Assembly (NCBI GenBank): GCA_963740945.1 | Contig: CAVUGE010000017.1 | Span: 370,681-434,680, forward strand | Direction of reading: 5' to 3' | DNA length: 64,000 nt | Source of the DNA: CAVQBP01 sp963740945 | GTDB lineage: Bacteria; Bacteroidota; Ignavibacteria; Ignavibacteriales; Ignavibacteriaceae | In this document: positions 24,938-34,849 of the stretch, one piece after another | Position numbering within the stretch: the stretch's first letter is position 1 | Layout: the number at the start of each line of letters is the position of its first letter | Translations under genes and position numbers: made by a program | The notes under the pieces: generated by a model | The model's input: the letters and a program-made list of their open reading frames with translations, nothing else | What the model was told of the DNA's origin: nothing | The model's database searches: none

Positions 24938-25699
24938 ATGATATTAAAAGTAGATAACCTTCATAAAATTTATAACAACGGGACTCATGCTTTAAAAGGA
25001 GTAAGTTTTAAAGTAGAAGAGGGAGAATTTTTAGTTATTATTGGCCTGAGTGGTTCGGGCAAATCTACTTTATTAAGATGCATTAATCGCTTGATTGAAC
25101 CTACTTCCGGCACTGTGAACTTTATGGGGAAAGATATCACTCATATCAAGGGAGAAGAATTAAGAAAAGCTAAAGCTCAAATTGGAATGGTTTTTCAGCA
25201 ATTTAATTTGATTAAACGCAGGAGCGTGCTTACTAATGTTCTTACGGGTAAACTTGGTTCTTTAGGTACCTTTGAATCTCTCTTTGAAAAATATTCTGAA
25301 GAAGTTTATAAAGAGGCTTATAATAACCTGGAAACTGTCGGCATTAGGGAAAAAGCAGATATTAGAGCCGATTCTTTAAGCGGTGGTCAACAGCAGCGTG
25401 TAGCTATTGCAAGAAGTCTCATGCAGAACCCTAAGCTTCTTTTGGCAGATGAGCCTGTAGCATCTCTTGATCCGGCTACATCAAATTCAATAATGCAGTA
25501 TTTCGAAAAAATCAATAATGAAAGAGGCACAACTGTGATTTGTAATCTCCACTTCTTAAGCCTTGTTAGAAGATATGCTTCTAGAGTTATAGCTTTAAAA
25601 GCCGGTGAAATTATATATGAAGGGTTGCCTAAAGAAATTGATGAAGCCTGGTTTAAAAAAATATATGGCGAAGAAGCCGAAGAGGTAGAAATCAGATGA
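24938..25699 (+). CDS. phnC: Phosphonate-type ABC transporter ATP-binding protein
   Basis: 253 aa. Walker A GLSGSGKST (residues 36-44), Q-loop VFQQFNLI, signature LSGGQQQRVAIARSL, Walker B LLLADEPVASLDP and switch His in NLHFLSL. This is the PhnC subfamily, which has the conserved RRSVLTNVLTGKLG segment. It powers uptake with PhnD and PhnE at the inner membrane. Its ATG directly follows the phnD stop, and its TGA overlaps the phnE ATG by 4 bp (ATGA). Confidence 0.92.
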   Translation: MILKVDNLHKIYNNGTHALKGVSFKVEEGEFLVIIGLSGSGKSTLLRCINRLIEPTSGTVNFMGKDITHIKGEELRKAKAQIGMVFQQFNLIKRRSVLTNVLTGKLGSLGTFESLFEKYSEEVYKEAYNNLETVGIREKADIRADSLSGGQQQRVAIARSLMQNPKLLLADEPVASLDPATSNSIMQYFEKINNERGTTVICNLHFLSLVRRYASRVIALKAGEIIYEGLPKEIDEAWFKKIYGEEAEEVEIR

Positions 25700-26769
25700 T
25701 CAATCCCGAATTAGATTTATCTCCTTATTTACATCTGGAAAAAAGCAAAAAAAGACAAAATAAATTTAACCTTGTTAAAGCCGTTTTATTAGATATCTTT
25801 TTTATTTTCTACTCAATTTTGGTCGTTAGAAGAGCTATTTTTCTGAAATTTATTCTTGATCTTAGGGATCTGCCATTCTCATGGAATGAAATTGGTATTA
25901 TTCTTATTATTAGTATTATCGCAGGTTATGTTTGGGGAACAAGTAGAACTTCTCTTTCTTGTAGACTCTTTGGTATTGCTAAAGATGATAAGTTTACTAA
26001 ATGGACAACTGAAATTTTCGCATGGTTTTTATTTGACATTACTTTTATCGCAGGATGGATCGTTACTAAAATTTCTATTGTGGGATTATTTAGCACCGAA
26101 GGATTACATGGAGCTGAAAGAATTTTCAATTCTTTGTTTCAACCTGAAATGGGAATATTTGATGATGCTCTATTTGCTATGATAGAAACTATTTATATAG
26201 CCCTTGTTGCAACCCTGATCTCTATTCCTCCGACTTTATTGATAAGTTTTTTTACTGCTAGAAATCTAATGAAAGAAAATAAGATAACTTTCGCTATTTA
26301 TTACGTTTTAAGAATTCTTTTAAACTTTGTTAGATCAATTGAACCTTTAATCTGGGCTATAATTTTTTCTGTGTGGGTTGGCATCGGTCCTTTTGCCGGA
26401 ATGATTGCTCTCCTCGTTCATACTATTGCTTCAAATGCAAAATTATATTCGGAAGCTATTGAGGGTATTGAACAAGGACCCGTTGAAGCTATTTCTGCTA
26501 CCGGAGCAAATAAGGTCCAAATTGTTTGGTATGCTGTGGTTCCTCAAATCATGCTCCCGTTCCTATCTTTTACTATTTATCGGTGGGACATAAACGTTAG
26601 AATGGCAACTATTATTGGATTGGTTGGAGGAGGCGGAATCGGTACTATGTTGATGCAGTATCAGGGACTTGCAAGATGGCATGAAGTAGGTCTAATTGTT
26701 TTAATGATTGCTTTTGTTGTTTGGGTTATGGATTATATAAGCGCTAAAATTCGCGAAGCTATTTATTAA
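25696..26769 (+). CDS. phnE: Phosphonate-type ABC transporter permease
   Basis: 357 aa, longer than the usual 260-280 aa PhnE because of about 90 extra N-terminal residues with two more membrane segments. The binding-protein-dependent transport domain covers about residues 155-355, with the EAA loop around EAISATGANKVQIVWYAVVPQ and the C-terminal VGGGGIGTMLM. Only one permease gene is present, so the channel is probably a homodimer. It overlaps phnC by 4 bp. An imperfect hairpin follows before the convergent sensor-kinase gene. Confidence 0.9.
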   Translation: MINPELDLSPYLHLEKSKKRQNKFNLVKAVLLDIFFIFYSILVVRRAIFLKFILDLRDLPFSWNEIGIILIISIIAGYVWGTSRTSLSCRLFGIAKDDKFTKWTTEIFAWFLFDITFIAGWIVTKISIVGLFSTEGLHGAERIFNSLFQPEMGIFDDALFAMIETIYIALVATLISIPPTLLISFFTARNLMKENKITFAIYYVLRILLNFVRSIEPLIWAIIFSVWVGIGPFAGMIALLVHTIASNAKLYSEAIEGIEQGPVEAISATGANKVQIVWYAVVPQIMLPFLSFTIYRWDINVRMATIIGLVGGGGIGTMLMQYQGLARWHEVGLIVLMIAFVVWVMDYISAKIREAIY

Positions 26770-26772
26770 AGT

Positions 26773-26794
26773 AATTTGATTTTTTCTTCAAATT
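26773..26794. terminator. Weak hairpin between convergent phnE and sensor-kinase genes
   Basis: A 7-bp inverted repeat (aatttga / tcaaatt) with an 8-nt T-rich loop lies in the 43-bp gap between two convergent genes. It could work as a bidirectional terminator. Confidence 0.35.
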
Positions 26795-26812
26795 GATTTT
26801 ACGGTAAAAATA

Positions 26813-29800
26813 TTAGTAATTATCCTTGAAAATATCGTTTAATAATGAGGTTATCTCTTTTTTATTAAATGGTTTTGCAATATAATGGCTGCATCCGCCA
26901 TTAAGAAATTCTTCTTTGTCACCTGTCATTGCATAAGCTGTACATGCAATTATTGGAGTATTTTTATACTGCGGGATTCTCCGTATCTCTTTAGTGGCAT
27001 TTATACCATTTATTATTCCTTTTAAGTTTATATCCATAAGGATTGCATCAAATTTTTGCTTTTGTGTAAGCGATATAGCTTCCTCTCCAGTTGAAACATG
27101 TAAAATATTAAATTTAGGGTTCAAGTAGCTTGTTAAAATTGATTTTACATTTATATCATCATCAACTAAAAGGATTAGGGGGATATATTTTAATTCAATC
27201 GATTCTCGCTTCTCTTGTAATACTTTCTCCGGACTATTTATTCTTAGTATTGGCAATCTGACCGTAAAAATAGTCCCTTTATTTAATTCACTTTCTACCG
27301 TAATTGTTCCGCCAAGCCTTTGAACAAATTTCTTGGTTATATTTAGTCCCAATCCTGAACCTTCGAAATTCCTATTCATCCCCTCACTTGCCTGACGGAA
27401 CTCATCAAATATTATTTCAAAATCTTTCTTAGCTATTCCGATGCCTGTATCAATAACCTTCAGATTTAAGAAATCCCCTCGATCATTATATTGAAAAAAA
27501 ATGTGAACAGTAACACCGCCGGTTTTTGTGAACTTAATAGCGTTATTTATTAAATTATTTAATATCGATTCATATGCGCGTTTATCAAGTCTCACTCGTT
27601 GTATTTGAAAATCGAAATCATATTTTATATTAATACCCCTTCTTTTAGCTGCTTCTTTGAAAGTGTTAATGATATTTACTGATACCGCATTTACATCAAA
27701 AACAATAGCATTTAATTCCAGCTTATTATTTTCAATTTTAGAAAGATCAAGGATCAAATTTAAAGTTTCAAATAATCTGCGGCTTGATTCATAAATAGCG
27801 TCAATCATCTCTTTTTGTTCTGGGTTTAATATTTCATATGTAAGTAATTCTGATAATCCTATAATCCCGAAAAGGGGAGTTCTGAGTTCATGACTCATAT
27901 TAGCAAGAAAATTGGATTTTAGTCGGCTCATCTCTTCAGCTTTTTCTTTTGCTGAAATTATTTCACTTTCATATTTTTTACGATCTGTGATATCTTGTAT
28001 AGTCCCAATCATCCGAATTACATTTCCTTCATTATCCAATTGTAATTGTCCGATTCCATGAACCCAGTGCTCCTGTTCATCTTCTACTCTTAATATTTTA
28101 TACTCTTTATCAAAAGGTTCAAGTTCATTTAAAACATTATTCTTGAAGTAATTTAACATCAATTCTCTGCTGTCAGGATGAACTATATTTAACCACCCGT
28201 TAAAATCTTTAGTGTAATTGGATTCAATTCCGAAAATATCATGTAAAGTCTCTGAACAATCCCACATACCTGTGCTGATTTCAAATGAATAATGCCCCAA
28301 TCTCGCAATTTTTTGAGATTCTTTCAATAAAAACTCATTGCTTCTCAATGCTTGTTCTGTTTTTTTATATTCGGATAGTAACCGTGCATTTTGAATTGCA
28401 AATGCAGCTTGATTGGCAATCCCTTTCAATAAATCTATTTCATCTTCACCATATTCTCTGTTATCATCAATATTCATAATTCCGAGGACTCCAATTAATT
28501 CTTCGTTATGAAGTAAACTGGTAAATGTTAGAGTATGTACAGTTGAGACGTTTACATTTGTTTTATGGTCAGAATTATTTGTATCTAAAATATTTGGGAT
28601 TGTTATTACAGATCTACTTTTATTAATCAATTCATTAAATTCTGAAGAAGAGATCATTGGAATATATTTTTCTCCATTATTGGAAATGCCGGTACTTTTG
28701 GCAAGCTTCAGATTATCTTTGTCTTTATTATATAAAAATATGCTCACTGAGGGTACATTTAATGTTTGGGAAGTTTCTTTACACACCATATCAAGTACTT
28801 TATCAATATCCAATATAGAATTTAATTGAGATGCAATTCTTACAAGGCTCTTTGTTCGTTTTATTTCATTTTTAATTTGTTCCTCAAACGATTTTCGTTT
28901 TGTAATGTCATGATATAGACAGAGAGCAGCCTTCTTTCCTTTATATTCTATAATTGAAGCATTAACTTCAAATATCAGCTCATTTCCTTCTTTATTAATA
29001 TGTATCGTTTCAAAATTTTGAAGATGCCCCTTTAATACTACTTCTTCGATATTTTTTGCTGTCCTATCAAAATATTTTGCTATATTTTTTATAGGCATTC
29101 CCCTAAATTCGGATTTACTATAACCATATATTTCGCAGGAACGGTTATTAACATCCAGAATTGTGTTATCATCCGTATTTATAATCAAAATTGCATCATG
29201 TGCATTTTCAAACAACCTTCGGTATTCCTTTTCTGATTGCTTAATTTTTTCTTCGGCTAATTTTCGTTCGGTTATATCTTTCACAAAAGAAAATGAAAGG
29301 CTCTTATTTTCAAACTCAATGAAACTAATCTGAACTTCAACTGGAAATTCTTTCCCATCTTTTCGTCTTTGTTTAGTTTCAATTGTAATAACTTCATTTA
29401 ATTTGGTATTTTCTCTATATTGTTTCCATTTTTCCGGTTTAATTCTTGGATCTATATCCCATAATTTTAACGCTAACATTTCATTTAATGAATATCCTAA
29501 ACTTTTACATGCATAATTGTTGGCATAAATTATATCACCGTTATCTTCTATTTGATAAATCCCTATTTGTGAATTGTCTATGCCGAATTGGTTTAATTTT
29601 AGTTGTGCCTCTGCTTTTTTTCTCTCTGAAATATCTCTGGCAATTGCACTATGATATTCCTTCCCCTCAAATGATATGAAACTAAAATTTACCTCAACAG
29701 GAAAAATTCTCCCGTATTTGGTTTTATGAGTAGTTTCGATCATATATGATTTTAATCCCCGCGACTTGGCCCAATGTTCTTTCCATCTATCTTTAGAAAA

Positions 29801-30382
29801 GGTTGTATCAATATCAAATATAGTTTTGAGAATTAATTCCTTTTCTTCATACTCTAAAGATTTGCAAGCTGCCTCATTTATATAAACTAATTCGCCCTTG
29901 GAACCTACCCAGAATACTGCATCTCTCGCTTTATCCACTGAAAATTGGGTTAGTAGAAGTTTTTGAGAAATTTTATAACGTTCTGTTATATCCTGTATTA
30001 TACCGAACATTCGAACCGGATCTCCTTCTTCATTGGAAATGACTTCACCTTCACTGTGTACAAACTTTATTTCGTGATTTTTTAATATTATCGAATGATC
30101 AATACTGTAAGGTTTCCCTTTATGCATTGCATTTTCAATTTGTTGCACAACCCTGTTGTAGTCTTCCGGATGAATAAATTGAAGAAAGGTCTCGTAATTG
30201 ACTGTTGTATTTTGTTTCTCTAATCCAAAAATATTATATACTTCATCTGACCATGAAAGAAGATTATCTTTTACATTCCATTCCCAGTTTCCCAGATGTC
30301 CAATTCTTTGAGCATTTGAAAGTTGTTCTTTAATTATTTTTAATTCTTCTTCCAGCTGATTGCCGTTCATCATGCTGCCCAT
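26813..30382 (-). CDS. Soluble hybrid sensor histidine kinase with five PAS, one GAF and a receiver domain
   Basis: 1189 aa without any transmembrane segment, so probably a cytoplasmic sensor. Domains in order: PAS about 14-130, 145-255, 263-375 and 388-500 (each ending in a D(I/V)(S/T)ER.K-type PAC motif); GAF about 510-665; a fifth PAS about 680-800; HisKA with phospho-acceptor His831 in NMSHELRTPL; HATPase_c with NNLINNAIKFTKTG (N box), DTGIGIA and GSGLGLNI (G boxes); and a C-terminal receiver with VDDD and the acceptor Asp in ILMDINLKG. Being hybrid, it should pass phosphate to an unlinked partner. No HPt or regulator gene is adjacent. The signals sensed are unknown. Confidence 0.93.
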   Translation of the reverse strand: MGSMMNGNQLEEELKIIKEQLSNAQRIGHLGNWEWNVKDNLLSWSDEVYNIFGLEKQNTTVNYETFLQFIHPEDYNRVVQQIENAMHKGKPYSIDHSIILKNHEIKFVHSEGEVISNEEGDPVRMFGIIQDITERYKISQKLLLTQFSVDKARDAVFWVGSKGELVYINEAACKSLEYEEKELILKTIFDIDTTFSKDRWKEHWAKSRGLKSYMIETTHKTKYGRIFPVEVNFSFISFEGKEYHSAIARDISERKKAEAQLKLNQFGIDNSQIGIYQIEDNGDIIYANNYACKSLGYSLNEMLALKLWDIDPRIKPEKWKQYRENTKLNEVITIETKQRRKDGKEFPVEVQISFIEFENKSLSFSFVKDITERKLAEEKIKQSEKEYRRLFENAHDAILIINTDDNTILDVNNRSCEIYGYSKSEFRGMPIKNIAKYFDRTAKNIEEVVLKGHLQNFETIHINKEGNELIFEVNASIIEYKGKKAALCLYHDITKRKSFEEQIKNEIKRTKSLVRIASQLNSILDIDKVLDMVCKETSQTLNVPSVSIFLYNKDKDNLKLAKSTGISNNGEKYIPMISSSEFNELINKSRSVITIPNILDTNNSDHKTNVNVSTVHTLTFTSLLHNEELIGVLGIMNIDDNREYGEDEIDLLKGIANQAAFAIQNARLLSEYKKTEQALRSNEFLLKESQKIARLGHYSFEISTGMWDCSETLHDIFGIESNYTKDFNGWLNIVHPDSRELMLNYFKNNVLNELEPFDKEYKILRVEDEQEHWVHGIGQLQLDNEGNVIRMIGTIQDITDRKKYESEIISAKEKAEEMSRLKSNFLANMSHELRTPLFGIIGLSELLTYEILNPEQKEMIDAIYESSRRLFETLNLILDLSKIENNKLELNAIVFDVNAVSVNIINTFKEAAKRRGINIKYDFDFQIQRVRLDKRAYESILNNLINNAIKFTKTGGVTVHIFFQYNDRGDFLNLKVIDTGIGIAKKDFEIIFDEFRQASEGMNRNFEGSGLGLNITKKFVQRLGGTITVESELNKGTIFTVRLPILRINSPEKVLQEKRESIELKYIPLILLVDDDINVKSILTSYLNPKFNILHVSTGEEAISLTQKQKFDAILMDINLKGIINGINATKEIRRIPQYKNTPIIACTAYAMTGDKEEFLNGGCSHYIAKPFNKKEITSLLNDIFKDNY

Positions 30383-30591
30383 CTATAATCTGCTCCTAAT
30401 AAAAATACGTAGTACTTTTCAAAAAAAATTAAAATATAAATTTAATTAATTTAATAAAGTTATGGAAATGAAAAAAGAAAGCTGATATTAGCGTTGTTTT
30501 TGGAGTGTTTCCAATATGACTAGAATAAGGTAATAATTACCTTTTGTTTATAAATATATGATAATATCTGAGACTTTTATTTTTATAGAAC

Positions 30592-31761
30592 TTAAGCAGC
30601 CTTATTTTTCTTAAAATCCCGTACATTATAATTAGTAATTACATTATAGTAACTTTTTACCAATCTCTCAAAAATCTTCTCCCAAGTCTGCTCTTTTGCA
30701 TAAAGAATAGAATTATTCTTCAATTTATTTCTTATATCAGGTGAATCAAGTAAATAATTTATTTTTCCTGCCAGCTCTTCCGGATCACGCGGTGAGGTGA
30801 TCAATCCGTTTACTCCATCTTCTATTATACCGTAAGCTCCCCCTTCTTTTGCACAAATTGGCGGGATTCCGGATGCCATCGCTTCTAAGGTAACATTACC
30901 GAAAGTCTCTGTTGTTGATGGAAATACAAAAATATCACTTGATGCATATGCTTGTGCTAATTCTTTCCCTGATTTATATCCAAGAAATTTGGCTTTTGGC
31001 ATTAATTCTTTAAGTTCATCCTTTATTGGTCCATCCCCAATAATTACAAATGCAATATCATCTCGTTTATCGGAAAGTATTTTATAGGTTTTTGCTAAGG
31101 TATCCAGGTCTTTTTCCCAGACCAATCTGCCGACAAATAAAAGTGCAAACTTTCCCTCTATTTTATTATCTTTTTTCCAACCGTTTGAGAAGTATATGGG
31201 ATTAAATGTATTTGTATCGACCCCATGTGGTAAATATTCCAGGTTCCTTATTCCATGATCAGTTAACTCATTTAATATTGGCTTTGATGGAACATAAATT
31301 ATCTGACATGCATTATATATCTTTCTAAAATAGTTCCAGCTTATATTTTCAAAAGCTTTTATATTATAATATTTTGCGTAACTTACAAAATGGGTATGGT
31401 ATGTCGCCGCTACGGGAATCCCATTTCTGTTGCCGTATTTTACTGCTGCATATCCAAGTGAACAAGGGCTATTAATATGAATTAAATCAGGCTGGAATCC
31501 TCTCAATTTATCTTCAAAATATCTTTGGCCTGGAAAGGCAAACTTATATTCTTTATAAAGAGGAAAAGTGATTGAAGGTACTTGGTACATTTCTACCGGC
31601 TGTTCTTCTTTATCTGGAATAATCGGCGAAAAGAATAGACTTTCAATATTATATTCTTTAAGATTATCTATTAACTTGTATAATACTCTTGTAACACCAT
31701 CATGTCCAGGCTGTAAAGAACCGGCAAAATATGCAACTTTAATTCTTTTATCTACTTTCAT
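30592..31761 (-). CDS. GT4-family glycosyltransferase
   Basis: 389 aa, GT-B fold. N-terminal domain with VAYFAGSLQPGHDGVTRV and DLIHINSPCSLG...ATYHTHFVSYAKYY. C-terminal GT4 (Glycos_transf_1) domain with LLFVGRLVWEKDLDTLAKTY, the E-x7-E region in PSTTETFGNVTLEAMASGIPPI, and a DxxxLA tail. It resembles GDP-mannose- or UDP-sugar-dependent enzymes that build membrane glycolipids (MgtA/SqdX type), but donor and acceptor cannot be read from the sequence. An intact 27-aa membrane-peptide gene lies 17 bp upstream on the same strand, and a glycosidase is divergent upstream. Confidence 0.88.
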   Translation of the reverse strand: MKVDKRIKVAYFAGSLQPGHDGVTRVLYKLIDNLKEYNIESLFFSPIIPDKEEQPVEMYQVPSITFPLYKEYKFAFPGQRYFEDKLRGFQPDLIHINSPCSLGYAAVKYGNRNGIPVAATYHTHFVSYAKYYNIKAFENISWNYFRKIYNACQIIYVPSKPILNELTDHGIRNLEYLPHGVDTNTFNPIYFSNGWKKDNKIEGKFALLFVGRLVWEKDLDTLAKTYKILSDKRDDIAFVIIGDGPIKDELKELMPKAKFLGYKSGKELAQAYASSDIFVFPSTTETFGNVTLEAMASGIPPICAKEGGAYGIIEDGVNGLITSPRDPEELAGKINYLLDSPDIRNKLKNNSILYAKEQTWEKIFERLVKSYYNVITNYNVRDFKKNKAA

Positions 31762-31778
31762 AATTCTATGCCTTTAGT

Positions 31779-31862
31779 TTAATGGGCAGGTTTGCTTTTC
31801 TTAAAAAAAAATTGAAGTAGCAAAACAAAAAGTGTTAAAATTAAATATGCTGCTGTTTTCAT
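31779..31862 (-). CDS. 27-residue single-span membrane peptide
   Basis: A short minus-strand frame encodes MKTAAYLILTLFVLLLQFF followed by a Lys-rich KKSKPAH end: one transmembrane helix with a positive tail. A GAGG site six bases before the ATG gives it a good RBS by this genome's standards. It lies 17 bp upstream of the GT4 glycosyltransferase and would share its transcript. No homologue is recognised. Length and RBS favour a real small membrane protein, but expression is unproven. Confidence 0.5.
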   Translation of the reverse strand: MKTAAYLILTLFVLLLQFFFKKSKPAH

Positions 31863-32061
31863 AAAATACCTCAACTTTTTTGTCATCAAAATCCTAAACT
31901 GGCAAAGCCAGAACTTAAAAAGTTTTAATGCAAAACTGTTTTTTTTAATCTTGAAATTCTGTAATCTTGTAATTTTGTAATTTTCTATTATATATTATAC
32001 TGTCGCAAGATTATTATAATATTAACTATTTATTAAGTTTCTGTTAATTCATCCTTCTATA

Positions 32062-34503
32062 TTGTATTTGACGTTTTATTCTATAATTTTGTGCCATAAA
32101 AATCATCAATATAAATTGAACTTTCCCCAAAAATTTATAGATTGGCTTGCCAAAAGAATTAAAATTCCTCCTATTGCTACACAGATGTTTAGGGCATCTA
32201 GTGAAATTAGCGGTATAGATAAAAAAACATTACCGGTTGAACTAGTACCTCTGAATTCTATTCAAATAGCTCGCGGTTTGTTGAATTTTACTGTTTTACA
32301 GAGCAAATTAAATTGGATTTTTCCCTACTGGATAAATCAGCAATATAATCCCTATAGTGTATCTTTTGTCCCTCGATCACATCTGGGGCTATCAATGAAT
32401 ATAACGCACAGAAATTGGACTGCTGTAGGTAATCCTGAATGTGATATAGAACCTATAGTTGACCCTAGAGGTTTAGTAACACCATTTAAAAATAGCTGGT
32501 CTATCGATGTCTGGTTAATGGTGAATGATGATATATTTTTCCCGTCTAAATCTGAAACTGCAGAACAAAACTTAATCGATGACATTCCGATGGTTAAAAC
32601 AAAGTTTATATTTAAGAATTTAGAACTTATATTAATCACATATACATTTAAAGACAAATTATTTCATATAGTTAATGTCATAAACAAATCGGCTTCGATT
32701 ATTCCTGCAAAAATTATTTTTTCCATCAGACCATTTAATCCTGAAGGGATTTCTCTTCTAAATAAAATTGAATTTAATGAAAAAGAAATATGTTTTAATC
32801 TTCATAATTCTTTTGGAAGAAATAAAATTTTCTTCAATAAAAAACCTGATTATATCAATTGCTCAAATTTTAAAGACGGTGATTCCGCATCGTTTTTGTT
32901 TTCAAAACAAAATGGAAAACAAAATTTTTCTTCTATTTGTAATACGGGACTTGCGAGCTCCATTGCTTCATTTCAAATAAGTCTAATTCCTTCTGGTTCA
33001 GAATCTATTGAAGCATCTATACCCTTAAAAGAAAATATAACCAATCCTCCTGCTGATATTTCAAAAGTGAAATCATATTGGGATAATTTTCTAAATGGTG
33101 GAACAAAAATTAAAACCCCTAACGCAAAGTTAAATTCTCTTCTTCAGTCTTCAATTTCATCTTTATTAATGTTAACTGATAAGGATACAATCACTCCTGG
33201 ACCTTTTACATATCACCAGTTCTGGTTCAGGGATGCCGCTTATATGATCTGGGCTTTGGATAATTTTGGATTTCATTCTTTCACAAAAAAAATAATTAAA
33301 TCTTATCCTGAATATCAAACCAAAGATGGTTATTTTAGGTCTCAAAAAGGGGAGTGGGATTCAAACGGTCAGGCAATCTGGACTGTCTTTCAGCATTATA
33401 ATATTACAAAAGATAACAGTATTATTTCCTCTCTTTTTGATTCTCTTCTTCTTGGTGTAAAATGGATTGAAAATAAAAGACTGACAGATAGTTCATTTAA
33501 AAACAAACCATATTTTGGATTACTGCCCGTAGGAATGAGTGCTGAACATCTTGGTCTAGCCGACCACTATTTCTGGGATAATTTCTGGTCCCTTGCAGGT
33601 CTTAATGCTTTTAAAGAAATTTGTATGGTACTTGGTAAAGAAAAAGAGCTTAAATTTACCGAAGAATTAATTGCCCATTATAAGTTGTGTATTGATGTTT
33701 CTATTGAATGTGTACAAAAAAGATATTCATTAAATGCAATTCCTGCTTCTCCTGAAAGAGATATCGATTGTGGAATGATTGGAAGCATTTGTGCGAGTTA
33801 CCCTTTACAGCTATTTGAACCGCATAATCAAAAAATTCTTTCTACATTAAATACTTTAAAAGAAAATTATTTTGTTAAAGGTTTATTTTTCCAGCATTTC
33901 ATTCATTCCGGGATGAATCCTTACCTTACTTTGCAGATTGCTCACTCCTATTTATATGCAGGAAAGCCGGAATTATTTTGGAATATTTTAAATAATACAA
34001 TTTCCTATGCATCTTCAACAAATAATTTTCCGGAAGCAATCCATCCAGCTACAAATGGCGGTGCAATGGGTGATGGTCATCATGGTTGGGCATCTGCTGA
34101 AATTGCTTTAGCTCTTCATGATGCTTTTATTTATGAACTTAATATTGCCAATCAAAATGAACTTGTACTTTTACATGGAATTCCAAAAGAATGGTTCTTA
34201 AGTTTTTCAGATTTTTATATTTTAAAAGCACCTGTTTCTGATGGAAATATTAATTTGAATGTCACTTCCAATGGTGATGAATTTACTATAGAAATTGAAT
34301 TTAATAGAACTGCTTTATCCAAAAGAAAATGGAAGCTTAATTTACCTTTTGATTCCTTAAAAGTTATAAAAGGAAATGAATATATACAGAATATAAAAAA
34401 TTTAAATTGCAATACTGTATTAGAATTAATACCAGGTTCTATATTATTAAAGTTTGAAATCCGGCAAAAGGAACAACTTATTCCGGATTTTAAAAAATCT
34501 TAA
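32062..34503 (+). CDS. Six-hairpin glycosidase (MGH1/GH63-like, amylo-alpha-1,6-glucosidase-related)
   Basis: Up to 813 aa. An N-terminal beta-sandwich region (about 40-320) is followed by an (alpha/alpha)6 catalytic barrel (about 350-720) with FTYHQFWFRDAAYMIWAL, a GEWDSNGQAIW loop carrying candidate acids, ADHYFWDNFWSLAGL and GDGHHGWASAEIALAL. A C-terminal beta domain follows. No signal peptide is evident, so it is probably cytoplasmic and acts on an alpha-glucan or alpha-glucoside. The N-terminus is uncertain: the longest frame starts at TTG 32062, but TTG 32116 (LNFPQKFIDWL) looks more natural, and neither has an RBS. The substrate is not determined. Confidence 0.78.
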   Translation: MYLTFYSIILCHKNHQYKLNFPQKFIDWLAKRIKIPPIATQMFRASSEISGIDKKTLPVELVPLNSIQIARGLLNFTVLQSKLNWIFPYWINQQYNPYSVSFVPRSHLGLSMNITHRNWTAVGNPECDIEPIVDPRGLVTPFKNSWSIDVWLMVNDDIFFPSKSETAEQNLIDDIPMVKTKFIFKNLELILITYTFKDKLFHIVNVINKSASIIPAKIIFSIRPFNPEGISLLNKIEFNEKEICFNLHNSFGRNKIFFNKKPDYINCSNFKDGDSASFLFSKQNGKQNFSSICNTGLASSIASFQISLIPSGSESIEASIPLKENITNPPADISKVKSYWDNFLNGGTKIKTPNAKLNSLLQSSISSLLMLTDKDTITPGPFTYHQFWFRDAAYMIWALDNFGFHSFTKKIIKSYPEYQTKDGYFRSQKGEWDSNGQAIWTVFQHYNITKDNSIISSLFDSLLLGVKWIENKRLTDSSFKNKPYFGLLPVGMSAEHLGLADHYFWDNFWSLAGLNAFKEICMVLGKEKELKFTEELIAHYKLCIDVSIECVQKRYSLNAIPASPERDIDCGMIGSICASYPLQLFEPHNQKILSTLNTLKENYFVKGLFFQHFIHSGMNPYLTLQIAHSYLYAGKPELFWNILNNTISYASSTNNFPEAIHPATNGGAMGDGHHGWASAEIALALHDAFIYELNIANQNELVLLHGIPKEWFLSFSDFYILKAPVSDGNINLNVTSNGDEFTIEIEFNRTALSKRKWKLNLPFDSLKVIKGNEYIQNIKNLNCNTVLELIPGSILLKFEIRQKEQLIPDFKKS

Positions 34504-34624
34504 CTATACCTTAACAGATTGTTAATCTTAATTTAATAAAGTAATAATGTGTTTGAATCTGTTAATGTTAAATTATTATAATAAAATTAACATAAATCCA
34601 TAAGAAAATTATAAAAGGTAAATT

Positions 34625-34849
34625 ATGTATGAGGATACTAACAACTTTAGCAAAGAAGAAATATTTAGAATGTATGATCAGTCCGAGTTATCTGATTTTA
34701 TAAATATTGACAGAACATTTTATAAAAAAATAAAGGGCATGCGGGTCCATAAAGAAAAATTCGCTTTTTGTTATACCACACTGGGAGCAGGAATTATTGC
34801 TGGTGCTGCCGGTTTCTTACTGTTTTTAAGGAAATATAAATTAATTTGA
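34625..34849 (+). CDS. Small hypothetical protein with a C-terminal membrane helix
   Basis: 74 aa. An acidic, helical N-terminal half (MYEDTNNFSKEEIF...) is followed by a basic stretch and one hydrophobic segment (about residues 50-68, GAGIIAGAAGFLLFL) ending in RKYKLI. This is consistent with a tail-anchored or single-span inner-membrane protein. RBS aaaaggtaaatt. It follows the glycosidase gene by 121 bp and overlaps the 3' end of a convergent small gene by 9 bp. No family recognised. Confidence 0.6.
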   Translation: MYEDTNNFSKEEIFRMYDQSELSDFINIDRTFYKKIKGMRVHKEKFAFCYTTLGAGIIAGAAGFLLFLRKYKLI

